Assembly: GCF_000526795.1 (NCBI RefSeq)
Contig: NZ_JAGT01000001.1
Location: 2,454,001-2,518,000 of the forward strand
Origin: Ruminococcus flavefaciens AE3010
Lineage (GTDB): Bacteria > Bacillota > Clostridia > Oscillospirales > Ruminococcaceae
DNA length: 64,000 nucleotides
Reading direction: 5' to 3'
How positions within the stretch are numbered: the first letter of the stretch is position 1; every line of letters starts with the position of its first letter. Positions 37,182 to 45,333 of the stretch are shown in pieces. The notes beneath the pieces were generated by a model that saw only the letters and a list, made by a program, of their open reading frames with translations, ran no database searches and was not told where the DNA came from. The translations under genes were made by a program, and so were the position numbers.

Positions 37182-37207
37182 AAGGGCGGCATTTGCCGCC
37201 CTTTTTG
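37182..37207 (+). terminator. Terminator after serS
   Basis: AAGGGCGGC and GCCGCCCTT arms with a 4-base loop and T run; it closes the origin-proximal operon. Confidence 0.88.
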
Positions 37208-37212
37208 CTTGT

Positions 37213-37338
37213 GTAGGGGCGCTCTTTGGGCGCCCGCAATTTTCTTATGCAATTAAAGTTATTTCGTAAGACACGGGCTGCCAAAGGCAGCCCCTACAAG
37301 CTAACGGCTCGCGGAACGCCGAGGGCGGCGTTCCCTAC
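37213..37338. repeat. Cluster of three GTAG-headed REP hairpins
   Basis: Hairpins lie at 37213-37236 (plus), 37274-37297 (minus) and 37313-37338 (minus). The last has GGAACGCC/GGCGTTCC arms and is identical to 39819-39844. Confidence 0.75.
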
Positions 37339-37341
37339 AAA

Positions 37342-37449
37342 CTAATGGCTATCCAAATGCTCGTCGCCCCACTTTGCCGCTGTACAGAGGCACATCGTTA
37401 CAACGCCAGCTGCCCCACCAAACATACTACCTAATAGAAAATTAAGCAT
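37342..37449 (-). CDS. DUF3789-type very small membrane protein
   Basis: 35 codons: it begins MLNFLLGSMFGGAAGVVTMC and ends in a polar tail with a TAG stop. One short hydrophobic Gly-rich helix and a Cys pair (MCLC) match the DUF3789 pattern of very short clostridial proteins, often found on mobile elements. AAAGGAG lies 7 bases upstream of the ATG. The role is unknown. The stop codon touches a REP hairpin. Confidence 0.72.
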   Translation of the reverse strand: MLNFLLGSMFGGAAGVVTMCLCTAAKWGDEHLDSH

Positions 37450-37534
37450 AATATTCTCCTTTACTTGAATAGCGTATGACGGGAGCGGAGGCACTCCGCC
37501 CGCCAAATAATGAACCTAAAATAAAGCTTATCAT
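37442..37534 (-). pseudogene. Possible degenerate second copy of the DUF3789-type gene
   Basis: A 30-codon frame beginning MISFILGSLFGG resembles the neighbour's MLNFLLGSMFGG. It then diverges into a palindrome (GGCGGGCGGAGTGCC and inverse), as if a hairpin element had replaced its 3' part. Its ribosome site is weak. It overlaps the first codons of the intact gene. Confidence 0.35.
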
Positions 37535-37784
37535 TTTATCACTCTTTTCATTTTGGTCTCGATATTATTATGCGCAGTTTGATTCATTATAATCAGTTCC
37601 GGGCAGGAATATTATCGGCATTGTGCGGCATAATGAATGCAAAGCATTCATTATAATTGATTTTTAAGCCCTTGCAGATACGCAAATCAGAGATTTGCTC
37701 CCTGCATATCGGGCAATTATATCATAACGCTTCGCTTATATGATATAATATAAGAAAAATCTTTAAATTTGTTGCAAATGCCAC
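37535..37784. other. Gene-free stretch with hairpins
   Basis: No gene is seen. Stem-loops include AATGAATGC/GCATTCATT near 37634-37656 and ATTATATCATA/TATATGATATAAT near 37716-37750. It leads into the promoter of the flavodiiron gene. Confidence 0.5.
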
Positions 37785-37813
37785 TTTTCAATAGCCTGAA
37801 TTTATGGTATAAT
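37785..37813 (+). promoter_or_regulatory. Candidate promoter of the flavodiiron gene with adjacent palindrome
   Basis: TTTTCA and TATAAT with a 17-base spacer. ATGCG/CGCAT arms at 37823-37839 overlap the expected start site and could be an operator. Confidence 0.5.
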
Positions 37814-37864
37814 TATCACATGATGCGGAATATTCGCATAATAATTGAAAAGAGGTAATTTCCA

Positions 37865-39022
37865 ATGAATAACATAACTAACGACATTTACTATATCGGC
37901 GTAAACGACCATGATATCGACCTCTTTGAGGGACAGTACGACGTGCCCAACGGCATGGCTTATAATTCATATATCATCGTTGATGAAAAGACCGCAATAT
38001 TCGATACAGTTGACGGAAACTTCACTGACCAGTGGCTTGACAATATAACAGAAGTTCTTGCAGACCGCAAGCCTGACTATCTTATAGTTCAGCACATGGA
38101 GCCCGACCACTCCGCAAATATCAAGAAGTTCCTTGAAAAGTACCCCGAGACAACTATCGTAGGCAACTCTAAGACATTCACTATGATTGATAACTTCTTC
38201 GAGGGACTCACAATTGCTAACAAGCTGGAAGTCAAGGAAGGGGAGAAGCTCTCACTCGGCAGGCACGAGCTCTCATTCGTGTTCGCTCCTATGGTACACT
38301 GGCCTGAGGTAATGTTCACATACGACAGCACAGACAAGGTGCTCTTCTCAGCAGACGCATTCGGCAAGTTCGGAGCTCTTGACGCTGAGGAGGACTGGGC
38401 TTGCGAGGCTCGCCGTTATTACTTCGGTATCGTAGGCAAGTACGGCGCACAGGTTCAGGGCGTTCTCAAAAAAGCAGGAGCACTTGATATACAGACTATT
38501 TGTCCGCTCCACGGACCCATACTCAAAGAGAACCTGGGCTACTATCTTGGACTTTACAACACATGGTCAAGCTACGGCGTAGAGTCCGAGGGCATATTCA
38601 TTGCTTACACATCTGTTTACGGCAATACCAAGAAGGCTGCGGAGCTTCTGAAAGAAAAGCTTGAAGCAAAGGGCTGCCCAAAGGTAGCTATTGCAGACCT
38701 TGCAAGAGAGGATATGGCTGAGTCCGTTGAGGATGCATTCCGCTACGGAAAGCTTGTTATCGCTACAACTACCTATAACGCTGATATTTTCCCGTTCATG
38801 AAGCACTTCATTCTCGACCTTACCGAGAGAAACTACCAGAATCGCACTATCGGCATCATTGAGAACGGAAGCTGGGCTCCTCTTGCTGCAAAGACCGTTA
38901 AGGCAATGTTTGAGAAGTCCAAGAACATCACATTCACAGATACTACGGTATCTATCAAGTCAGCTGTAAAGGCTGCAAATATAGCTGAGATAGAGGCTCT
39001 TGCAGACGAGCTGATGAAATAA
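37865..39022 (+). CDS. A-type flavodiiron protein (FprA)
   Basis: 385 residues. The metallo-beta-lactamase-like diiron domain has HMEPDHSANIKKF (HxExDH), VHWPEVMF, SADAFGKFG and CPLHGPIL supplying the ligands. A C-terminal flavodoxin domain begins at YTSVYGNTKKAAE. These enzymes reduce O2 to water or NO to N2O in the cytoplasm of anaerobes. A ferredoxin:thioredoxin reductase-like gene and thioredoxin follow, suggesting one oxidative-stress unit. Which gas is preferred cannot be told. Confidence 0.94.
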   Translation: MNNITNDIYYIGVNDHDIDLFEGQYDVPNGMAYNSYIIVDEKTAIFDTVDGNFTDQWLDNITEVLADRKPDYLIVQHMEPDHSANIKKFLEKYPETTIVGNSKTFTMIDNFFEGLTIANKLEVKEGEKLSLGRHELSFVFAPMVHWPEVMFTYDSTDKVLFSADAFGKFGALDAEEDWACEARRYYFGIVGKYGAQVQGVLKKAGALDIQTICPLHGPILKENLGYYLGLYNTWSSYGVESEGIFIAYTSVYGNTKKAAELLKEKLEAKGCPKVAIADLAREDMAESVEDAFRYGKLVIATTTYNADIFPFMKHFILDLTERNYQNRTIGIIENGSWAPLAAKTVKAMFEKSKNITFTDTTVSIKSAVKAANIAEIEALADELMK

Positions 39023-39044
39023 AAAAGTCAGGGAGGGACTGAAT

Positions 39045-39248
39045 ATGAAAGTAACGCTCAATCCCGACAAAGAAGTTGTTGACAGAATCAAAGAGGGACT
39101 TAAATTAAAGGACGGCTACTGTCCGTGCAGACTGGCAAAGACTCCCGAAAACAAGTGTATGTGCAAGGAGTTCCGTGACCAGATAGCAGACCCGAATTTC
39201 GAGGGCTTCTGCCACTGTATGCTTTATTATAAGTCGCTTGAAGACTAA
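39045..39248 (+). CDS. Ferredoxin:thioredoxin reductase catalytic-domain protein, short form
   Basis: 67 residues. Three Cys pairs are present, Cys26-Pro-Cys28, Cys38-Met-Cys40 and Cys56-His-Cys58. This is the Cys pattern of the FTR catalytic subunit (4Fe-4S plus redox disulfide) with a Met in place of the middle Pro and different spacing from plant FTR. The protein lacks the variable subunit partner here. It probably moves electrons from ferredoxin to the thioredoxin encoded 74 bases downstream. GGGAGG precedes the ATG. Confidence 0.85.
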   Translation: MKVTLNPDKEVVDRIKEGLKLKDGYCPCRLAKTPENKCMCKEFRDQIADPNFEGFCHCMLYYKSLED

Positions 39249-39322
39249 TATGCGGTTTATCCCCGCCGCAGGCGGAGATACAGACCGCCTTTACGAAAAA
39301 GAGCTATAATAGGAGGTTAAAT

Positions 39323-39640
39323 ATGAAAGAAGTAGTTATCACAAAGGAAAACTTCCAGAAAGAAGTTCTGCTGTACAAGGATACACCTGTTCTTCTTGAT
39401 TTCTGGGCAATGTGGTGCGGACCCTGCATGGCAATGGGACCCATTGTCGAGCTTGTTGCAGATAAGTACGCAGGCAAGGTAAAGGTAGGCAAGGTCAACG
39501 TTGACGAGCAGCCCGAGCTTGCATCGGCATTCAGAGTTGAGAGCATACCCATGCTTGTGGTATTAAAGGACGGAAAGATAGTAAAGCAGGCTGTGGGACT
39601 TCGTGATGAAGCAGCTTTGGTAGAACTGTTTACACTTTGA
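39323..39640 (+). CDS. trxA: Thioredoxin
   Basis: 105 residues with the active site WCGPC (Cys32, Cys35) and the cis-Pro region ESIPMLVVLKDG. It is a cytoplasmic disulfide reductant. Its position directly after the FTR-like gene suggests it is the electron acceptor of that protein. AGGAGG precedes the ATG; a terminator follows. Confidence 0.95.
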   Translation: MKEVVITKENFQKEVLLYKDTPVLLDFWAMWCGPCMAMGPIVELVADKYAGKVKVGKVNVDEQPELASAFRVESIPMLVVLKDGKIVKQAVGLRDEAALVELFTL

Positions 39641-39646
39641 TGAAAA

Positions 39647-39680
39647 AAGCTCACTGATGTGAAAATCAGTGGGCTTTATT
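39647..39680 (+). terminator. Terminator after trxA
   Basis: AAGCTCACTGAT and ATCAGTGGGCTT arms with one T:G-type mismatch, then a T-rich tail. Confidence 0.75.
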
Positions 39681-39683
39681 ATT

Positions 39684-39844
39684 GTAGGGGCGGATATTAT
39701 CCGCCCGAAATGTAGGGGACGGCGCAGCTAACAGCTGCACGTACCCTCTGTCCTATGGACATCTCCCTGCACAGCAGGGAGTCACTCGACGTCACTTTAT
39801 AATTTATGGGTTATTTGCGGAACGCCGAGGGCGGCGTTCCCTAC
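39684..39844. repeat. REP hairpins flanking a composite-repeat module
   Basis: 39684-39707 is identical to the minus-strand hairpin in the RAYT gene. 39819-39844 is identical to 37313-37338. Between them lie CTCCCTG/CAGGGAG and GTCC/GGAC hairpins that recur in the composite repeats at 28.8, 43.1 and 49.1 kb. Confidence 0.75.
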
Positions 39845-39929
39845 AATTTTTTTTGGAAACTGCACGGAAATCATTTCCTTGATTGTATATATTAGTGAAG
39901 CGACGCTTCCACGGAAAGGAGGAATTACC

Positions 39930-40424
39930 ATGAATGACAATTCAGCGCTGTACGCATTCAATAAATTCGGCGATACGGTCCTGCGGACTGCCTTTGCTAT
40001 GACGGGAAGCTACCCCGAAGCAGAGGACATCACTCAGGAGGTCTTTCTGACTCTCCATGCTAAGCCGCAGGAATTTGAGTCCGATGAACACATGAAAGCA
40101 TGGCTGCTTCGGTCAGCCATTAACCGCTGCAAAAACCTGAGAAAAAGTGCCCGTATTATAAGAAATTCTCCCCTTGACGACGAGCTTGCAAACACTCTCA
40201 GCTGCGAGTTCACACCGAGAGACAACGAGATAAGAGAGATGATAGCGAAGCTCCCCGAAAAATATTCATCGGTGATATTCCTCTACTACTATGAGGAGTA
40301 CACCGTAAAGGAGATAGCTTCACTTCTCGGAAAGAACGAGAATACGGTCAGCTCGCTTTTGCAGCGCGGAAGAAAGAAACTGAAAACAGAGCTTGAAAAG
40401 GAGGGCTATGTTTATGAGACCTAA
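39930..40424 (+). CDS. ECF-type RNA polymerase sigma factor
   Basis: 164 residues. Region 2 has AFAMTGSYPEAEDITQEVFLTLH; region 4 has LPEKYSSVIFLYYYEEYTVKEIASLLGKNENTVSSLLQRGRKKL read in two parts. It redirects RNA polymerase to stress or envelope promoters and is normally held by an anti-sigma factor. The next gene overlaps it by 11 bases and encodes a single-pass membrane protein, the expected anti-sigma. AAAGGAGG precedes the ATG at 39930. Confidence 0.9.
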   Translation: MNDNSALYAFNKFGDTVLRTAFAMTGSYPEAEDITQEVFLTLHAKPQEFESDEHMKAWLLRSAINRCKNLRKSARIIRNSPLDDELANTLSCEFTPRDNEIREMIAKLPEKYSSVIFLYYYEEYTVKEIASLLGKNENTVSSLLQRGRKKLKTELEKEGYVYET

Positions 40425-42216
40425 TGAGTATGACGAGCTTCTGAAAAAGATAAAGTGCAGCGATGATTTCCGCAAGCGTATGCAGGAAAAGCTCAGCTCT
40501 CCAAGCATAGAGGTGACAGAGTATGAGGACAGCGTAAGCGGTACAGAGGTCATCACAGCAAAACACAGCTGGGGCAGATTTGCGGCTATGGCAGCAGCAT
40601 TCGTACTTGTATGCGGAGCTGTGGGCGGCGGAGCATATCACCTTGCAAATACCAATAGAATAACAAAAGAAAGTTCTGATATATCAGAAATAAAAACAGA
40701 AGAAACAACAGAAGAAACAACTTCCATATTCAGCAAGCTTAAAGCAGAAAAAGAACTGTACCATGGTGACATGGTTTTTAAGCAGGATTCAGACGTAAAG
40801 TTTCGCAGTACAGGCTTGGATATTGAACCGTTCATAAGCTACATGGATCAGTTCAATATGGATAACGAGATAGACCAAGAGGATTTTGATGAAACAGGAA
40901 GAAGTATAACCATATATTTCTACGAAAAAAAGTGCGATGAAGAACTTAAAGCTAAGATCGAGCAGGCAGGTGACAGCGGAAAGGTAAGACTTTACGATGA
41001 AGAAAGCTATTCTTTCACGCTTTATAATAACGGCTGTTATACAATGACAGATACCGCAGAAAAAAGGACTACCTATCACTGCTTCAGCAACGGCGAAAAG
41101 GTGCTCAATGATATTCTTGAGATGTATGTTGACGATGAAATGCTTGAGCGTATCAACACAGTTTCAAAGACAGAAATGATGACAGCTCTCCAAAAAGGCT
41201 TTGACAACTATAACGACGGCAAAGCTTATTACTATCCTGCAAACTCAAACGAGCCCATAGATTGTATTGTCGGCGACCGCAGCGGCTTCAGGGACGAGCT
41301 CTGGGAGTTTGAATGGGAAAGAGCAGGTATACCGTCAGGTGATGTTGATTTCTATTATCTGGGCTTTACAATTAATGTTGACGGCTATATGCAGATCTAC
41401 GTTGACGATATGGAGAATAATTACAAACTGAAAAACGACAGCGATCTTGAAGCATTCAGAGCTGTTCTAAAAAAGCATCTCTCCGCAATTACTGAATTTG
41501 ATAATGTTACCCTTTCAAAGCAATATGTGCTTGATATGTTTGATGATAATTATACCGATGGTTCTGTTCTGTATAGCTTCTTCAACGGACAGATCACAGA
41601 AAACAGGAAATGTATCGTAAATGACGTTGACGGTCTTAAAAATGAGCTCTCTGATCTTGAATGGGTGGTATCCATAGGCTCAAGAGATGAAAATGAGGAG
41701 TTCAATGACTACTACAACTATGTTGCAGGAGTTAAAATAAGCCGAAACGGTTATATATATCCTGATAGCGGCAGTAAATATAATGCTGTTATCAAGCTTA
41801 AAAACGAAAGTGATCTTGAATTTTTCAGAAGCATCCTTGACACGCATATAGTACTCGATGATTATGGCAAAGTCGCTTCAAGGAGAGAGATACTTGATGC
41901 GTTTAATGAAGAATACAAGGGCGATATGGCAACATTCCATACCACTGACGGACAAGATGATAAGAGTAAAGTGTGTGTTGTTACCGATTATGATCTACTG
42001 AGAAATGAGCTTTCAAATCTTAAATGGTATAGCTGCAATACCGATGAAAAGGATATATACAGAGATTTCTATGTTGCAGGAGCTGTTATTAGCCGAAACG
42101 GCTACATCTACCCGCAGAGCGGAGATACACCTATGTGCGCATACAAGCTCATAAACGAAAACGACAAAGAGAGGCTCTGCGAGATACTGGACAAATATAT
42201 ACAAAATACAGAATGA
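40414..42216 (+). CDS. Membrane protein with triplicated extracellular repeat, probable anti-sigma factor
   Basis: 600 residues. A short cytoplasmic N-terminus (about 1-53) is followed by one TM helix (about 55-77, FAAMAAAFVLVCGAVGGGAY) and a large extracellular part. The outside contains three related units ending in GFTINVDGYMQIY, GVKISRNGYIYPDSG and GAVISRNGYIYPQSG, each followed by a Leu-rich helix (AFRAVLKKHL, FFRSILDTHI, LCEILDKYI). GGAGGG sets the ATG at 40414. Overlap with the sigma gene argues for an anti-sigma role; no zinc anti-sigma motif is seen in the N-terminus, so this is inferred from context. The repeats may be the ligand-sensing part. Confidence 0.7.
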   Translation: MRPNEYDELLKKIKCSDDFRKRMQEKLSSPSIEVTEYEDSVSGTEVITAKHSWGRFAAMAAAFVLVCGAVGGGAYHLANTNRITKESSDISEIKTEETTEETTSIFSKLKAEKELYHGDMVFKQDSDVKFRSTGLDIEPFISYMDQFNMDNEIDQEDFDETGRSITIYFYEKKCDEELKAKIEQAGDSGKVRLYDEESYSFTLYNNGCYTMTDTAEKRTTYHCFSNGEKVLNDILEMYVDDEMLERINTVSKTEMMTALQKGFDNYNDGKAYYYPANSNEPIDCIVGDRSGFRDELWEFEWERAGIPSGDVDFYYLGFTINVDGYMQIYVDDMENNYKLKNDSDLEAFRAVLKKHLSAITEFDNVTLSKQYVLDMFDDNYTDGSVLYSFFNGQITENRKCIVNDVDGLKNELSDLEWVVSIGSRDENEEFNDYYNYVAGVKISRNGYIYPDSGSKYNAVIKLKNESDLEFFRSILDTHIVLDDYGKVASRREILDAFNEEYKGDMATFHTTDGQDDKSKVCVVTDYDLLRNELSNLKWYSCNTDEKDIYRDFYVAGAVISRNGYIYPQSGDTPMCAYKLINENDKERLCEILDKYIQNTE

Positions 42217-42235
42217 ATAAAAGAACATCTGAAAG

Positions 42236-42264
42236 TTGCTATTTTATAGATTATATGTTATAAT
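42236..42264 (+). promoter_or_regulatory. Candidate exoA promoter
   Basis: TTGCTA and TATAAT with a 17-base spacer, located after the anti-sigma stop codon. Confidence 0.65.
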
Positions 42265-42272
42265 ATAAGAAA

Positions 42273-42307
42273 GTCTCCGCAGTCGGTATGGCTGCGGAGA
42301 AATTTTT
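42273..42307 (+). terminator. Hairpin with T run in the exoA leader
   Basis: TCTCCGCAG and CTGCGGAGA arms followed by TTTTTT. It lies downstream of the predicted exoA promoter, so it would terminate the sigma operon and also act as an attenuator of exoA. Confidence 0.7.
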
Positions 42308-42321
42308 TCGGAGGTATAACA

Positions 42322-43068
42322 ATGAAGCTCATATCATGGAACGTCAACGGCTTCCGCGCCTGCCTGCAAAAGGGCTTTGAGGACTTCTTCAAGGCTGCGG
42401 ACGCTGATATATTCTGCTTGCAGGAAACAAAAATGCAGCCCGATCAGGCGGACTTCACGCCCGAGGGCTACCACATATACTTTCACAGCGCCGTAAAGAA
42501 AGGCTACTCGGGAACGGCTGTATTCAGCAAGACCGAGCCCCTGTCCGTTACATACGGCATAAACGGCACTCACCTTGACGAGGGGCGCGTCATCACCTGC
42601 GAGTACGAGGACTTCTACTTCGTGTGCTGCTATGTTCCCAACGCACAGGACGGTCTGAAGCGTATCGACTACCGCATGGAGTTCGAGGACGACATGAGGG
42701 CTTATCTCTCGGAGCTCGACAAAAAGAAGCCCGTTATCTACTGCGGCGACCTCAATGTAGCTCATGAGGAGATAGACCTGAAAAATCCCAAGACCAACCG
42801 CGGCAACGCAGGCTTCTCAGACGAGGAGCGCGGCAAGTTCACGGAGCTTTTAGGAGCAGGCTTTGCGGATACCTTCCGCAGGCTCTATCCCGATACGGTT
42901 ACGTATTCGTGGTGGTCGTACCGCTTCAAGGCACGCGAAAAGAACGCAGGCTGGCGTATAGACTATTTCGTGGTGTCGGAGCGCCTTATGGAGCGCGTGA
43001 AGAACTCGGAGATACTCACGGATATCATGGGCAGCGACCATTGCCCTGTTATGCTGACCGTTGAATAA
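42322..43068 (+). CDS. exoA: Exodeoxyribonuclease III (AP endonuclease)
   Basis: 248 residues. Exonuclease-endonuclease-phosphatase motifs: SWNVNGFRA, LQETKM, YCGDLNVAHEEIDL, and the terminal GSDHCPVML catalytic Asp-His. It nicks DNA 5' of abasic sites in base-excision repair. CGGAGG precedes the ATG. The TAA stop directly abuts a GTAG-headed repeat. Confidence 0.95.
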   Translation: MKLISWNVNGFRACLQKGFEDFFKAADADIFCLQETKMQPDQADFTPEGYHIYFHSAVKKGYSGTAVFSKTEPLSVTYGINGTHLDEGRVITCEYEDFYFVCCYVPNAQDGLKRIDYRMEFEDDMRAYLSELDKKKPVIYCGDLNVAHEEIDLKNPKTNRGNAGFSDEERGKFTELLGAGFADTFRRLYPDTVTYSWWSYRFKAREKNAGWRIDYFVVSERLMERVKNSEILTDIMGSDHCPVMLTVE

Positions 43069-43285
43069 GTAGGGGCGGTGACTCCCTGCACAGCAGGGAG
43101 TCACTCGACGTCCCGCAGGTCACGATAAAAACATAATGAACCGAATGTAGGGGCTGCCAAAGGCAGCCCGTCTAAATTTCATAGAAAACTGCGGGCGCCC
43201 AAAGGGCGCCCCTACAAAGGGCTGTCGAGGACGCCAGCTCCTACAAATTACTGATCACTTAGGGGCGCTTGAACAGCGCCCCTAC
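43069..43285. repeat. Array of GTAG-headed hairpins
   Basis: No gene is seen. Units: a GTAG-headed module with GTGACTCCCTG/CAGGGAGTCAC arms (43069-43104), then 43147-43170 (plus), 43192-43215 (minus) and 43261-43285 (minus). Stem sequences differ but the GTAGGGGC foot is shared. Confidence 0.75.
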
Positions 43286-43288
43286 ATT

Positions 43289-43591
43289 TTATGTTCCAAA
43301 AGTCTTTTTAAAGCTCAGGTAATTCCGTCCGTCCTCCTTGCCGTATATGGCAAAGCACACATTGTCAAAGCGGCTTGCGGCAGCAAAGGAGTCCTCGGTG
43401 GTAACTGTGATGCTGCACATATCTCCCTCGGGTACAGCGGTTGTTTTCACAAGCTCCGACCCTCTTTCGGGGGACCATATCTCAACGGCTGTGAAGTCAT
43501 TTTTCGGCAGATCTATACGTTTTCCGCCCACCTCGTAAAAGCCCTCGGCGGTTATTTTTATAGTCTCGTTTGCGACAGAAATATTATTCAT
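43289..43591 (-). CDS. Uncharacterised 100-residue protein, possibly a remnant of a TIGR02452/PARG-like protein
   Basis: It begins MNNISVANETIKITAEGFYE and continues VGGKRIDLPKND. The ANETIKI..G.Y..GG pattern recalls the N-terminal part of TIGR02452 (PARG/macro-like) proteins, and VTTEDSFAAASRF recalls their VTNETTLEAA segment. The catalytic macro part is absent: the protein stops 30 residues later beside a repeat array. It may be truncated or a stand-alone domain. AAAGGGAG precedes the ATG. The resemblance is weak and from memory. Confidence 0.5.
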   Translation of the reverse strand: MNNISVANETIKITAEGFYEVGGKRIDLPKNDFTAVEIWSPERGSELVKTTAVPEGDMCSITVTTEDSFAAASRFDNVCFAIYGKEDGRNYLSFKKTFGT

Positions 43592-43769
43592 ACGGATACT
43601 CCCTTTTTTATTGATTATACAGTACCTCAGAGCTGTTGTCAAGCTATGGTCAATAATGCAACATCTTTATTGCATATAATCTCTTTTGTGCACAAGACAG
43701 TTGAAATGATGCGATATACCGTGATATAATATATGTAACAATTATGCAGCTAAGGAAGGAGACCGAGAG

Positions 43770-44960
43770 ATGAGAAAGAACGGCCATGGGGATTATAAGG
43801 TCTCAGCTGCGGATATTGCAGAGAAAATGGGAGCAGGGTGGAATTACGGAAATACCCTCGAAGCCAATTTCGACGGAGAGCCGAACGAAACTGTATGGGG
43901 CAACCCAAGGGCTTCTCAGGAAATGGTTGATGCCGTTGCAGATGCAGGCTTCGGAACAGTCCGCATACCCATTTCGTATCTTAACAAAATAGACGACAGC
44001 AACGGCTTCAAGATAGATACACAATGGCTGGAGCGCATTGCTGAGGTAGTGGATTACTGCTACAACAGGGGACTTTTTGTTATTATCAATATCCACGGCG
44101 ACGGCTACCATACTATCAACGGCAGCTGGCTTCTCTGTGACGGAGACGATCAGATCTTTATCAAGGAAAAATACGCGGCGGTATGGCGCCAGATAGCAGA
44201 GCGCTTCGCCGATTACGATGAGCACCTCATATTCGAGAACATGAACGAGGTCTTTGACGGTGTATACCACGAGCCCGTACCCGAATACTATGAGAATATC
44301 AACGACTACGCCCAGATATTCGTGAATACTGTCCGCAGTACAGGGGGGAACAACACTCACCGCTGGCTGCTTATAGCAGGCTGGAACACGGACATAAACT
44401 ATACCTGCGGCGGCTACGGCTTTCATCTGCCCGATGACAGCATGAGTACTGCCGACGAGAACAGGCTGATACTGTCTGTTCACTGCTACGACCCGTGGGA
44501 CTACTGCGGCGACGACCACAAGAAGATATTTCTCTGGGGCGAAAAGGGACAGGAGATAATCGAGCTCAGCCACGCCGATCCCTGCAATATGGCAGAATGG
44601 GGCGACGAGGAGCACATAAAGGCTCAGTTCTCAAAGCTGAAGAGGAAGTACATAGACAAGGGCATACCTGTTGTAATGGGCGAGTTCGGCTGCATAGACA
44701 GAACACACGAGGAGCTCCCCGACAGGATAGCCGAGAACCGCGCCTACTACGACGGCTTTGTGGCAGGTACAGCGGCGCAGAACGGCATAACTCCCGTTTA
44801 CTGGGATAACGGCTACAACGGCAAGCACGGTTTCGGACTTTTCGACCGCCGAACTCTTACACAGACTCAGCCCGAGCTTATCGAGGCAATAGTCTGCGGC
44901 GTGAAGAACAAGGACCCCATGTCGGGACGAAGCGCATTGATACACAGATATACAGTATGA
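43770..44960 (+). CDS. Glycoside hydrolase family 5 enzyme without signal peptide
   Basis: 396 residues. The GH5 barrel shows MGAGWNYGNTLEA, FGTVRIPISY, Glu160 in FENMNEVFDG (acid/base) and Glu305 in VMGEFGCID (nucleophile), with HCYDPWDY and YWDNG between and after. Typical members cut beta-1,4-glucans or related beta-linked polymers. No signal peptide, dockerin or CBM is present, so it should act inside the cell on imported oligosaccharides. AAGGAAGGAG lies upstream of the ATG. The exact substrate is not decidable here. Confidence 0.88.
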   Translation: MRKNGHGDYKVSAADIAEKMGAGWNYGNTLEANFDGEPNETVWGNPRASQEMVDAVADAGFGTVRIPISYLNKIDDSNGFKIDTQWLERIAEVVDYCYNRGLFVIINIHGDGYHTINGSWLLCDGDDQIFIKEKYAAVWRQIAERFADYDEHLIFENMNEVFDGVYHEPVPEYYENINDYAQIFVNTVRSTGGNNTHRWLLIAGWNTDINYTCGGYGFHLPDDSMSTADENRLILSVHCYDPWDYCGDDHKKIFLWGEKGQEIIELSHADPCNMAEWGDEEHIKAQFSKLKRKYIDKGIPVVMGEFGCIDRTHEELPDRIAENRAYYDGFVAGTAAQNGITPVYWDNGYNGKHGFGLFDRRTLTQTQPELIEAIVCGVKNKDPMSGRSALIHRYTV

Positions 44961-44963
44961 GTG

Positions 44964-45003
44964 AACAGCCATAAGGAGCTATCCTTTATGGCTGTTTTTT
45001 TTG
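44964..45003 (+). terminator. Terminator after the GH5 gene
   Basis: AACAGCCATAAGGA pairs with TCCTTTATGGCTGTT around a 4-base loop; T run follows. Confidence 0.85.
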
Positions 45004-45018
45004 TCCAATACTCAATTT

Positions 45019-45256
45019 CATTAAGGAACGCCCTCTCTTGCAGGGCGTTCCCTCTTGAAAAACAGTCCACCGGACTGTTTTTCAATTCACCCTTTGCGGA
45101 GCGCCTGACGTAATCGGGGTGACTCCCCATAAAATGGGGAGATGTCAACTTCGTTGACAGAGGGGACGGGTTGGTTAAGCTTTGCCCCGAACCCCACCAG
45201 AGGCGCTGCCTCTGGACTCTGCCAAAGGAACACAGTCCCTTTGGAATCCCTTTCAT
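45019..45256. mobile_element. Composite hairpin repeat, copy 2
   Basis: It shares the GGAACGCC/GGCGTTCC head, the AACAGTCCACCGGACTGTT hairpin, AATTCACC and the terminal CCAAAGGAACACAGTCC module with copies 1 and 3. The middle module (CTCCCC..GGGGAG, GTCAACTTCGTTGAC) is inverted relative to copies 1 and 3. No coding capacity. Confidence 0.65.
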
Positions 45257-45333
45257 GGTATGAACTTACTTTTTGCGCAAAAAACACCTGCTTTGAGAAA
45301 CAGAAAAAATTATTGAAAAACGATAATTTTCTA

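Noticed and set aside
37535..37784. Possible riboswitch in the gap before the flavodiiron gene
   Set aside because: The stem-loops lie upstream of the predicted promoter and match no known consensus.
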